Of a stretch of 23,424 bases of DNA, positions 7,536 through 16,149 are shown piece by piece. Where the stretch lies: the NCBI GenBank assembly GCA_024364805.1, contig CM044489.1, positions 22,094,181-22,117,604 of the forward strand. Reading direction: 5' to 3'. This stretch comes from Euprymna scolopes. Its lineage: Eukaryota; Mollusca; Cephalopoda; Sepiida; Sepiolidae. The position numbers and the translations under genes were made by a program. Position 1 is the first letter of the stretch; every line of letters starts with the position of its first letter. The notes below the pieces were generated by a model. It was not told where the DNA came from and made no database searches. It was given only the letters and a program-made list of their open reading frames with translations.

Positions 7536-8829
7536 CTGACCTGGGTATACATGCAGCTAGGGTGAACATGTGGGTTTGATATTCCCTAAAAACTGCGTTT
7601 TTGAGTTGAAAATGTATATTCAGAATCTGAATCTCATTTGTTATGAAAAAAAATGTAAGGAACTTTGAATATCCCACCCAAACAGATACTAATAAGTTTG
7701 CTTTATATTGCTTGCAATAGTCATAATTGTGAATGGTAGGCATTTTTTTTTTTTTATTTGTTATATTAAACCCTGTTTCACTTCCCCCCTCCTTCTGCAT
7801 CTTTTGAGAGTGGGTCAAAATAAATATCCCAAATGAGATGAACTATAAAACCAATAACCATAAGTTAGCCTTGCCACATTCTTATCCTAAGCTGAGCACT
7901 TACCGTCCTGGTTCAATGAACATTATGCTTTCTTCTGGCCGATGCTAATGATCACAACTAAGTTTATGAAATCATTTGTTGGTGCTAAAACTTGTCAGGC
8001 ATAAACCCGAAGGTTAATTTGATTTTATTTTCTCATTTACGATGTCTTTGTTTTGTTTAGTTATCTTTTTTTATTGGAGCCAAAGACTGGAGAGTGTTAA
8101 TTTGTAAATGTCTGTTTTTCTAAAAGGTTAAGCCAGTCCAACATTTATGAACTGAAACTTTCATTAACCGTTTTTTTATTATTTGTTTAACGTACAAATT
8201 GGATAGTCTCAGATTATACGGTAGTGACTATCAAAAGACAGCATGTATAAAAATGGAAGGTAGCAGTGGGCGACTGAATTCGCTCCTAAAATGATTTATG
8301 ATTTATTTTTTTATTTTTATTTAATTGGATTTTTATATATACAACAACAAAAAAAAAATAACTTAATTTAAAACCATTTTTTTTTTTTTCAAGTTTTTTT
8401 ATAAAGATAAATATTGTTCATAACGCATTAATATGTATGTTGGAGATAACTTAATTATGCTAATAAATTTCTCTATAGGATTCAAGTTAATAAAAACATA
8501 ATATACTCAATATATAAAATATATCAATATACTCAATACTTGAGAAAGAGCAATTTTTTTTATTTTTATTCTTATTTTTACTAACTTATTTGGAATATTT
8601 TGGTGGGGTGTGCTGCGTGTATGTGTGAAAATCTTAAATGTCAAAATTTACAAATAAAAGAAAATGCCATGTTACCCACTGTGTTGCCTCGAATATGTTC
8701 CAAAATTTATAAAGATCCATTAATTAATTCAAGAGATAATTATCATACATGTATTACACGCGCACATATATATATATTTCGAATTTTCCGAATGTAAGAT
8801 ATATAATTATTTCCATAGTCAAACAACGT
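7536..8829. other. Unassigned AT-rich region
   Basis: No gene or repeat copy is recognised. The minus-strand frame at 7528-7818 overlaps the hairpin repeat tail and poly-pyrimidine sequence and is a shadow. GGTTCAATGAAC near 7911 resembles a B box, but no A box stands at the right distance. Oligo-A/T runs occur near 7743, 8346 and 8379. Confidence 0.4.
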
Positions 8830-9049
8830 TGCAGCTCACATCGGCCATGCAAGCCAACAAACTGGCAGTCACACTCTAGTTTCACCCTCATTAGGACTCA
8901 TCATTTGAACATATCGAAACTGTATTCGAAACCCAAATCTTTAGCATACAAGGCAAATGCCCTGCCACCTGAGCAACCGCATATAATGATGCCAAAACTC
9001 GATTCCTGAATTTCCGATTTGTTGGCTTACATGGCTCGTCTGAGCTGCA
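8830..9049 (-). repeat. tRNA-Ala-like SINE module between 32-bp inverted arms
   Basis: The arms at 8830-8861 (TGCAGCTCACATCGGCCATG and onward) and 9018-9049 are reverse complements with about five mismatches, and both carry the block AAGCCAACAAA. Between them on the minus strand is a tRNA-like unit (8921-8984). Its D arm is TTGCTCAGGTGGCAGGGC (A box), then TTTGCCTTGTATGC, which parallels the anticodon arm of tRNA-Ala (CTTGCYTTGCATGC) with TGT in place of the TGC anticodon. The B box is GGGTTTCGAATACAG. The inverted arms are not part of a tRNA. This is either a SINE with a terminal inverted duplication or a MITE that captured a tRNA. Confidence 0.6.
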
Positions 9050-9650
9050 GAAATGTGTGTGTGAAGATTGTATTAATGTAGAAAGAAGTAGGATCATATT
9101 TCCTTTTAAGATATTTTTATTACTTTTTAATCTTTATTTTCATTATTTTTAATGTGCATTTTTTTTTTTTTTAATTCATTACTTTTTCTTATCCATCTCC
9201 ATATCTGAAAATTTAGTATTGACAAGTGCACTTGTAGAGGATGAGATTGGGACCCAAGATATTTTTTGTTTTTTGCTAATCTTCAACAGAATGTCAGATC
9301 AATGCATCTAATCACAAGGAATCAATAGATATTGAATTTCATTTCTACAATTTAATGCTTAGAATTTCTTTCCAAATTATTTCTTTGTGTAGACATACAA
9401 GATTTATTTATCCGATATAATGAGTGCCACACAAATTTTTCTTACGATGTAAAATAATCTTTATACTTCTGCATAACATATCATTTGAATCCGCCTCTTT
9501 TGATGATTCTTAAGATGCAAAAACGTATCTGTAATTTGATTGGCCGCAGCCTTTTCTTTTGCAACCTCTTACAGAGGTGATATTGCTTGTCTCGGTCTTA
9601 TGATTTAAGAGTATATAAAACAAATGTTCTTAAGAATTATGTTCTATTCT
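9050..9650. other. Unassigned AT-rich region
   Basis: Nothing is recognised apart from an oligo-T run near 9159-9172. The minus-strand frame at 9637-9837 downstream is the shadow of hairpin repeat copy 2. Its translation, FYGISTLFGLFNAES, is the signature of that repeat and not of a protein-coding gene. Confidence 0.4.
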
Positions 9651-9699
9651 GCTTCTGGCAGTCGTGAAAACAACAAATATATTTTATAAAAAAAAATTT

Positions 9700-9782
9700 T
9701 TCTTCCGAATCTTTGGATTCGGCATTAAATAACCCGAAAAGGGTTGATATGCCGTAAAACAAAAACAACCAACCAACTAACC
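9700..9782 (+). repeat. Hairpin-tail repeat H, copy 2 (best preserved)
   Basis: CGGCAT at 9720 pairs with ATGCCG at 9749-9754. Inside, AACCC at 9731 pairs with GGGTT at 9741 around a GAAAA loop, so the structure is a perfect two-part stem with internal bulges. It is followed by a tail of short AAAAC and AACC repeats (9757-9782). A conserved 3' stem-loop followed by a simple-repeat tail is typical of retroposons primed on a LINE-type recognition hairpin. The 5' end of this copy is not clear, and no 5S head is seen upstream. Confidence 0.75.
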
Positions 9783-10242
9783 AGTTATGATCCGACATTG
9801 TTTGATGAGTCGGATTTAACAATGAATTCCCGTACATTTCATTATTGAACTATGTACAATTAGTGTAACTCTAATTTTACTAGAAACTTTTAATAATTCC
9901 AGCATCACATTTCGAATGTGTCCCTTGTAGTGCAAGAGTCAAGTCTTTATCATTGTTCAAGAACAGCTGAAATCACTTTATAAGATATTTAGATATTTGT
10001 TCAACCGGTTTTAATTATGAACTTATGACAATTCTCTTGACCTCATCTCATCAATATATATTTTTTTCCTTACATTAAGAATTAAAGCAGTGTTCTACTT
10101 GACCCTGCACTAATTCTGAAAATGAGATCAAAACTTGAATTAGCATTAAAATGTGTACTGCCAACTCGTCTCAAATATTTCTAAGTGATGATAGATCACA
10201 GCTGTTTTAGGATAGTGAAACTGGAGATTGTGATGTGAGCCT

Positions 10243-10278
<36 letters not shown>

Positions 10279-11360
10279 GCGGATGGGAAAATATGGGTTG
10301 GTTGGAAATTCTCAATCTCTATCGAATTTGTCCAGAACGCCCTCCCACCATACTACTTTCTCTCATATTTGAACTCAAACTTGTTTCCTGTTTTCATTTT
10401 TTTAATTTTATTATATTTTTTTAAGAAAAATCTTATTGACAGGAGAGATAATGAAGAGGAAGAAAGAACTTTGTGGGGTGGCATTAACTATATCGCTGAC
10501 ATTGCACTGATCTGTTTTTAGTGAAAGATGAAGAAAAAAGAATTAAGATTTCTTAGTTTAGGAAATTGTAGGGAGAGGCAAAAATCCCTTTATCCCTTTA
10601 TCTCTACTCCACTAGAAAAAAAATATGGTTCCTATAATTTGAAAAGAATATCTGCTATGGATAAAATTAATTCTCCCGAAAAAAATCTCCACACTAACGT
10701 AATGTACTTGCAATAACCCTTATCCCTGAGTGGCTTCCGGGCCTTGATAAGTGGTGACCACCGTGTAAAAAAAAAAAAAAAAAAAAAGTTTTGCACCACT
10801 TCTATATTCCCCTACAAAGATTAAGATGAAGATATTGTAGGTTAATTAATAATCTTTAATAGTTAATTATGAATTAAATAAAAAAACATACCTTGCTTGT
10901 TTCAAATAAAATTCATATGGGAAGTCATGTCAACGATTGACAAAAAGATAAATCAAATCACTTAAAATGTAACATGTTTTTTAGTCTTACACACAGATAC
11001 CAACGAGACACGTCTGGTTTATTTACATGAGATCCAGAAAAATTGCACATGAAACACTCATTTTTATATTAAACAAAGGGAGATAACTAAGTTATTCAAA
11101 CGTTTAAATGGCACATAACCTATTCACACAAGGGAGGCAACTTTTCACATATCGTTTAAGGAATAAAACTAACTTTCAGTGTTAAAAACCCGACTAACAT
11201 TGACAAATTTTCAATAGATATGATGCTACTAAACCTTAAATCTAGAATCCTTTTTCTAATTTTCATCAAAATCAATCATATGGTTTTGATTCTAGGTAAT
11301 ATCTAAACTTTAAGGAGTCTTAAAACATTAAAATTCAGGGAATTTTGTTTTAACTGTTGC
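9783..11360. other. Unassigned AT-rich region with poly(T) and poly(A) runs
   Basis: No gene is supported. There is a T30 run at 10246-10275. An A21 run at 10767-10787 directly follows a GC-richer stretch (10717-10766, with CTGAGTGGCTTCCGG and GGTGACCACC) that looks like the 3' end of a retroposed sequence. No target duplication was found. The plus frame at 10528-10716 has no recognisable domain. Confidence 0.4.
10717..10787 (+). repeat. Possible retroposon 3' end with A21 tail
   Basis: CCTGAGTGGCTTCCGGGCC and TGATAAGTGGTGACCACC are more GC-rich than their surroundings and run straight into A21. This suggests a poly(A)-tailed retroposed fragment. No other copy is seen in the window, and the flanks do not give a clear duplication, so the source is unknown. 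Confidence 0.3.
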
Positions 11361-11369
11361 TTAATGACT

Positions 11370-11888
11370 AATACAAATCTGAAATATTTGAATTTTCAAA
11401 TGGGGAGCTATGCATATCATTTACCAAAGTTTTTAAATAGTCAAATGAATTAGATTATTGACTATTAAATGAACGTTTACTACGTATTGTGCTGCTATTG
11501 CTTCGATTTGGTTTTTAGCCGATAAATATAGCTGCTAAGGCGTCAAAATTGAAAAAAATTAGAACTTGGCAGATGTAAGTTGACCAAGCATGTTGTTTCT
11601 ATCTATTCGCAAATATACATTTGTTAGTTGGTTCATTTTTAACTACTTTTTATCCGTCTGATGATAGCTCAAATGGTAACAACTAAGGCTGGAGCACTGT
11701 TTTGATTTCGATCCTAGCAGATGGCATCCAAGTTATATAAACTTTTGAAATAAGTACTTTATATTGGGTACAATATAATATATAATAGTCGAAGAATTGG
11801 TTCAATATTAATAAATACGAAATCTGCATGAATGAAAATATCGTATTTAGGCATATTTTATCACGGGCAATGCCAAGTAGCCTACTAG
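11370..11888 (+). mobile_element. Helitron-like element carrying a SINE
   Basis: The 3' end reads CACGGGCAATGCCAAGTAGC then CTACTAG at 11888 followed by T, matching the family 3' end (GGGCAACGCCGG...CTAG|T). The 5' portion contains one diverged minisatellite-type unit: TGAAATATTTGAATTTT, then TTTTTAGCCG, then GCTGCTAAGGCGTCAAAATT at about 11531. The last block matches the minus-strand elements M1 and M2. Between these parts lies a tRNA-like SINE. The 5' TC end is not resolved, so the start given is a rough limit. Confidence 0.55.
11660..11790 (+). repeat. tRNA-derived SINE inside a Helitron-like element
   Basis: GATGATAGCTCAAATGG is an A-box match (TAGCTCAGTGG) and GATTTCGATCCTAG a B-box match (GGTTCGATCC). 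Downstream are GATGGCATCC, then GAAATAAGTACTTTATATTG, then GGTACAATATAAT. This order recalls the octopus OR-type SINE body as I remember it (CATCCTTT..., AAATAAGTACCAGTT..., ACTGGGGTCGATGTAATCGAC). The match is diverged and from memory. A second copy of the body lies at 13790-13920. Confidence 0.55.
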
Positions 11889-12353
11889 TGAATTGATATT
11901 TACTGCCTATTAAACTTTCACAAAAATTTGAGGTTTCTAAATTTTCGTGAAGTGTTGGCACACTTGATTTTTTTGAATAAAATTAAATCTTGCTCTCATT
12001 TGCACCTTTTACGTCTATCGGTTAATTAGTTTAGGAGTGAATCATGTACAAATACATAAACATATACAGGTATCTAACTTTATAGATAAATATTTCATGT
12101 AAGTCTCGCTAAAAACTGTCATCAGATTTACAAATTTTGGGACACTGTAAGAGTAACACTGCAGGAATAAATTTATAAATTCACTCCTGCTTTGCTCCTC
12201 ATTGGTAAATGTTGTTTACTGCAATGGTTTTGTTGATTCTCCAACAAAATAGGGATTGGACCTAGTAATTCACTCTAATTTGTCTGATTGCTTGTTCGTA
12301 CTTTTCTTAACCACAACTTGGGTTTTTTTTTTTTTTTTTAATTTTGCACAAAC
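11889..12353. other. Unassigned AT-rich region
   Basis: No gene, RNA or repeat copy is recognised. A T16-17 run lies at about 12323-12339. Confidence 0.4.
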
Positions 12354-12434
12354 ATTAGTCATGGTGAAAGTAATTCTTTTACTTGATGAGGGAGGCCCTG
12401 CATGCTCGGCTTTTTAAATTCATTGTTTTCTATT

Positions 12435-12546
12435 TTTTAAGGAAAATCACATAGAAAAAAAATCACACCCTTAAAACTTTTCAACAATTCTTTTAAGGAA
12501 AATCACATAGAAAAAAAATCGCACCCTTAAAACTTTTCAACAATTC
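12435..12546 (+). repeat. Recent 56-bp tandem duplication
   Basis: The unit, starting TTTTAAGGAAAATCACATAG, occurs at 12435-12490 and 12491-12546. The two differ at a single base (AATCACACCC against AATCGCACCC). The near-identity marks this as much younger than the other repeats in the window. Confidence 0.9.
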
Positions 12547-12866
12547 TTGATGCATTCTCAATGCAAAAATATTTCTAATTTCATGCATTATACGTTTCTT
12601 TCAATTTAAAATGCAATTTATTGGTTGGCTCTCGAATCCAACCTAACTGTTACTTAAAACAGAACGAAAAACAAAGTAAAAAAAAAAAATCTTAAGGTGA
12701 TTCAATTAAAGACTAATTTTAGCTTTTCACACCTGAAACCCAATTGTAAAAGAAAGATGTAGGAAGACAACACAATAATTAGTGACCCCGTGGTTCACTT
12801 TGCACTTTTTATCAAGTATCAGCAATAGTGATCTTTATCCTCTGATGGAGAATTTCTCATCACACT

Positions 12867-12884
12867 ATCCGATCGAGATCGGAT
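12867..12884. repeat. Perfect 18-bp palindrome ATCCGATC-GA-GATCGGAT
   Basis: There are two exact 8-base arms around GA. It is GC-richer than its surroundings. No function is implied. It could be a protein-binding dyad or chance. Confidence 0.6.
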
Positions 12885-13060
12885 CCATCTACCAGAAAGC
12901 ATCACCTGAGGTCATTACATCAGTAACTATAAAATTACTATCTAACAAATCATAAAAGTCTTTCTCACTTTCGAAAGCAATATCAGCCTGGATTCCTTTA
13001 GCAAAAGCAATTAAATTAAAAAAGAATAAAAATAGTTTTAATTAGTCATGGTGAAAGTAA

Positions 13061-13633
13061 GTGAAGAAACCAATCGGGCTTGTTTTGTACTTATTTTATT
13101 TCCAATTTAAGCACAGCTCGAAAATAAGGCTCCATTTTATCATTTCAGATGATTGATTTTGTGCCTCATCAAATCTGTATCACCTAACTTGCATGTTATG
13201 CATGATTTTGTTCTACTAAATTGTATCACAAAGAATTTCTTCGGATTTGCTAAAGATATTGCAAAACTGGTGCTATTTATAGTTGGGCAAGTTCTAAGAG
13301 TATTGGTAAACTTTACTAGTACTTTGAACTTTTTACTTTTTTTAGTTGTTGGTCTTTTATTACGATATCACCACTTATCAAAGACATCAAATATGTCAAA
13401 CTCTACTCACAACTAAACACATTTTACTTGAGTGCACTGACTTCATAACAACGAATAGTTTATATAAAGAAGCTCGTGCACACTTTCTAATTTGTATGTG
13501 TATATACATAATTTTTTTTTTTTTTTTTTTTTTTTGCTACTGCTGTTAATATCCTCGCAAGCTAGCTATCTTATAGCTCCTGTTATTTTCCACGCACTCA
13601 TACATGCTCGGTTACAAAATTATTTCTAATGAA
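13061..13633. other. Unassigned AT-rich region
   Basis: Nothing is recognised. A T24 run lies at 13512-13535. The overlapping plus-strand frames at 13153-13416 and 13346-13549 have hydrophobic, AT-driven translations without domains and were left out. Confidence 0.4.
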
Positions 13634-14002
13634 TCTATATACTTATAAAATTCTGGACAGCCCAACCGCTCTTGCTTGCATCTTGTCTATCAAAAACATT
13701 ATCATAAAAACCAGCTTGTACGTAATAAAATTCTCACTCCTTTCCACAGTCCAACCAGAATGAGTACGAATAAACTTCAGTCTTTGCTTAACTTGTAAAC
13801 AGTTTTAATCGTAACTGTTTTTGGGTTTGGATTTTGGCTGATGGCACGCAAATCATTGGGGGGGGTCCTTATGAAATCATGACTATATATTGGGTACAAT
13901 ATAATAGGAAATAATTGAGTCTAATACTAAGTACAAAATCTGCAGAAATTAAAATACATTTAAGCTTATTTTCGATCGGGCAACACTGGACGCACCTGCT
14001 AG
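13634..14002 (+). mobile_element. Helitron-like element, complete ends, with SINE remnant
   Basis: The element starts TCTATATACTTATAAAATTC at 13634 with an A just outside. It ends ATCGGGCAACACTGGACGCA then CCTGCTAG at 14002 with T following, which is the TC...CTAG|T structure with A^T flanks. The 369-bp interior is dominated by a diverged copy of the SINE body also present at 11660-11790. There is no coding capacity. A G8 run sits near 13858-13865. Confidence 0.7.
13790..13920 (+). repeat. SINE body remnant inside the 13634 element
   Basis: GCTGATGGCACGCAAATCAT, then TATATATTGGGTACAATATA, then CTAATACTAAGTACAAAATC parallel the 11700-11840 copy (GCAGATGGCATCCAAGTTAT, TATATTGGGTACAATATAAT, CAATATTAATAAATACGAAA) in order and spacing. 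The A box is lost, and the B-box region (TTTTGGGTTTGGATTTTGG) is degraded. Confidence 0.6.
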
Positions 14003-14249
14003 TTATAAAAAAAAACTAAATGCAAAGATATGCTTGATTATTCGCACAATATATAACATTAGTGTCTTATATCGATAGCCTCTTGATTTCTAAGATGTAT
14101 CACAACGTACGTAGTATTTTATTTATAAGACGGTCAATATTTTGCATATAAATATAATACTTTTCATTTCAATTTGTGCATTGTAACCCATTTTTAGTCA
14201 TAGTTTCAACTCTGTAAAAAGAAATTAGTAACTTGAGACTTAATGCGTT
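14003..14249. other. Unassigned AT-rich spacer
   Basis: Nothing is recognised between the Helitron-like element and the fourth R1 copy. The R1 copy might extend upstream into the last 30 bases. Confidence 0.4.
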
Positions 14250-14420
14250 AAAGAAGGCGGCTCAGCAAGAAATTATTTGCATTGGATTTGAAAACGACCA
14301 TGTTGTATTCAGCTGGAAAGAAGCTCCGCAGTATTGTTTCGAAAGCAAACAGTTCTAGGAAAGAAACTTTTTGGTAATGATAGAGAACGAGAGTTTTCGA
14401 TGCTCTATGCAGTGATTAAT
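14250..14420 (+). repeat. Dispersed repeat R1, copy 4 (partial)
   Basis: GGCTCAGCAAGAAATTATTT, then ATTGGATTTGAAAACGACCA, then GCTGGAAAGAAGCTCC and GCAAACAGTTCTAGGAAAGA follow the order and spacing of copies 2 and 3 (GAGCAGCAAGATGTCT, ATTACACTTGAACTTTTACA, GGGAAGCAGG, AGCAGTCCTAGGAGAGAAAC). Only the central part of the repeat is recognisable. Confidence 0.55.
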
Positions 14421-14928
14421 TTGTCTTATTACTTCTTTAAAGCTCCTACAAAAGCAACCACTCAGTGAGTCATGGTCGCTGAAAAAATAGTAGCATGCAA
14501 GATGGTCGCATAAATGTCAGCAGAAAAGAAATAAAAGTATACAATTTATGAACGTGACTTTTTTAAAGTCACATCTATTTTACTAAGATCAATTAAGTAA
14601 TAGAATTATTATGAATATTTCATTAACGGTTAATTTTTTTTTCTTTTTTTTTAACATAAAAATGGCTTGAAGACAATTTTAAAACTAGATTCTTAGCTGG
14701 CAAGTTGACAATATAGTTTGCCATTTGCATATTTCAAAAAATGTTCACCTCGGGGATTAATGTGGCTGTCTTTATCAATATTTCAGTCGAGATAAGAACA
14801 AATAAACATAAACCAATGTACATATCTTCATCCTCCACTCTATAATAAAGAGTAATGTGTATTATATGCTAGTAGAATATGTGAGAATTCCACAGTGGTA
14901 TCCTTCATATGTAATATATTGCTGCTGA
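14421..14928. other. Unassigned AT-rich region
   Basis: Nothing is recognised. A T-rich stretch lies at 14634-14653. TTTTTTAAAGTCACATC near 14560 and similar short strings carry no clear signal. Confidence 0.4.
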
Positions 14929-15137
14929 CCATTCTGTGGATGTTCAGCGTGAATGGAGACCCCACGATATTGTAACATTTTTGTTAAAACTGTAAAAATA
15001 TTTAAGTAATTTGGTTAATATAGCGCAAGAATATATGTGGTTATTATGGTTTATCTCCAACACCCTTATAGGAGTTTGTGACATATTTCCATTGTATGGA
15101 CGCTTGGTGCAAACGGAAATCCTACAATCTCATAACG
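14929..15137 (+). repeat. Two-copy direct repeat, 161-bp period
   Basis: CCATTCTGTGGATGTTCAGC at 14929 and CCATTGTATGGACGCTTGGT at 15090 begin two ~48-bp blocks. They continue in register through GAATGGAGACCCCACGATAT and AAACGGAAATCCTACAATCT to a shared TAAC. Most differences are transitions. Sequence outside these blocks is weakly similar. This looks like an old tandem duplication or a two-unit satellite. Confidence 0.55.
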
Positions 15138-15280
15138 CCATCTTCAGAGAGAACAGATAGTACTCTAGGATTCTAGCCAGAAAACCAAGAACGTGTATTT
15201 TAATTTCACGCACAGCCTTAAAGTGATATCATCGTTTTATTTTGTTTGTTTTTTTGTTTTTTTTACATTACGTCTTCGGT

Positions 15281-15423
15281 GATCGGGAGATCCTATTTAT
15301 TAAAAAGGAGAATAGAAGCTGAAAACATACTACAAACATTAAATTAGCGTATCCATATAGTAATGTAATATTCGTATGTTATCACCTTTGATCCTCCTTT
15401 TTAATAAACAGGATCTCCCGATC
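15281..15423. mobile_element. MITE-like element with 30-bp near-perfect inverted ends
   Basis: The arms at 15281-15310 (GATCGGGAGATCCTATTTAT and onward) and 15394-15423 are reverse complements at 29 of 30 positions. They lie 83 bp apart, and weaker complementarity continues inward. The arms are GC-richer than the surroundings. No clear target duplication is seen, so the family is unassigned. The near-identity of the arms suggests a young element or selection on the hairpin. Confidence 0.6.
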
Positions 15424-15478
15424 AAATAGTTTATAATCTGGAAATCGTGACAAATGTTTATTTAGTATATAGATAAGT

Positions 15479-15607
15479 AAATATAAATTATTTTAGTTAA
15501 AAACTATGCATTACAGTGTTAGGGGTAACCGTTTTATCAATCTAGGCATTCCGAGCACACACCCTAACAGACACTGTAATGTATGCATTCTAAAAATAAT
15601 TTATATT
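15479..15607. repeat. Long imperfect palindrome, ~46-bp arms, 37-base loop
   Basis: The left arm (15479-15524) contains ATATAAATTATTTT, CTATGCATTACAGTGT and TTAGGG. The right arm (15562-15607), read on the minus strand, contains ATATAAATTATTTTTAGA, ATGCATACATTACAGTGT and, after a CTG insertion, TTAGGG. Small indels separate the arms. It lies about 55 bp downstream of another palindromic element and 54 bp upstream of a Helitron-like element. Confidence 0.65.
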
Positions 15608-15660
15608 AGTTCTTAGAGAACCTATAATCAAACACATTATTTTATTGTTTTTCAACTAAC

Positions 15661-16108
15661 TCTCTCTATATAATATAAATCTCACCTGTCTGTTTAAATG
15701 TATGTTTGTATGTCTGCCTAAATCTTTCGACAGAGGCGACGGATTTTCACGAGATTGGTATCCTTTTGAAACTTAACCCTTCGGACGACAAATATTGAAA
15801 AATTGGCTAAAAACATTAATCCTCTCGCCCTCAACTGGGCACTTTTCTACAAGGAAGGGTCGCTTTTTTCGCCGATATTCTCGAAAGTCATCCCCTCTTC
15901 TCGATTGACTAGCCTTAATTTAAACCTTCGTCACTTTCCGGTTTTAGCGATGGACGCAAGAGTAAAGACGTCACGTTTTTTGTTTGTTTTCACGTTCTTT
16001 TCCTCCTTTGTGGTACAGGTTCGAGCCTGCCTACTACCACCTTTTTTTTTCTTTTTTTACTCAACACACACCTCCAAACACCCAGGCAACACCGGGTACC
16101 CAGGCTAG
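15661..16108 (+). mobile_element. Helitron-like element, GC-richer member
   Basis: The start, TCTCTCTATATAATATAAAT, continues CTCACCTGTCTGTTTAAATG, a typical Helitron 5' end. The exact TC could be at 15661, 15663 or 15665. The end, CAGGCAACACCGGGTACCCA then GGCTAG at 16108, is followed by T. The interior has clearly higher GC than its neighbours and includes a frame reading through MAKNINPLALNWALFYKEGS. No Rep or helicase motif is visible, so I treat it as non-coding transposon sequence. Near its 3' end it has a T-arm-like motif followed by oligo-T. It lacks the minisatellite unit. Confidence 0.65.
16011..16050 (+). repeat. tRNA T-arm/B-box motif plus oligo-T in the 15661 element
   Basis: CAGGTTCGAGCCTG forms a perfect 4-bp T stem with a TTCGAG-type loop and contains the B-box core GGTTCGAGCC. 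CCTACTACCACC and a T9 run follow. The same order, B box then oligo-T then the CG-rich 3' end, occurs in M1 and M2 on the minus strand. No matching A box is evident upstream. Confidence 0.5.
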
Positions 16109-16149
16109 TATATATATATAATTCACAATTTCGTTGTATCGGTTTTCAG

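Larger units (their letters stand above)
12354..13060 (+). repeat. Segment bracketed by an exact 20-bp direct repeat
   Basis: ATTAGTCATGGTGAAAGTAA occurs at 12354-12373 and again at 13041-13060. The sequence just before the second copy is A-rich (AAATTAAAAAAGAATAAAAA, about 13012-13032). Insert, A-rich tail and a direct repeat of this length are what target-primed reverse transcription leaves, so this may be a retroposed insert of about 667 bp. I recognise no gene or repeat family in it. It includes a palindrome at 12867-12884 and the 56-bp duplication. The alternative is two unrelated copies of a short repeat. Confidence 0.4.

Noticed and set aside
7900-7925. B-box-like GGTTCAATGAAC as part of a tRNA-like element
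   Set aside because: No A-box match stands 30-60 bases upstream, and no arms pair.
9637-9837. Minus-strand 66-codon open frame reading WLFLFYGISTLFGLFNAES
   Set aside because: It is the antisense translation of hairpin repeat H copy 2. The same signature appears at 17763-17981 over copy 4, so it marks a repeat and not a gene.
15515-15570. TTAGGG motifs as interstitial telomere repeats
   Set aside because: There is a single TTAGGG in each arm of the palindrome, with no tandem repetition.
15803-16108. 101-codon plus-strand open frame starting MAKNINPLALNW
   Set aside because: It lies entirely inside the Helitron-like element and ends at its CTAG terminus. It shows no Rep, helicase or other domain, and its C-terminal part translates the oligo-T and 3' hairpin.
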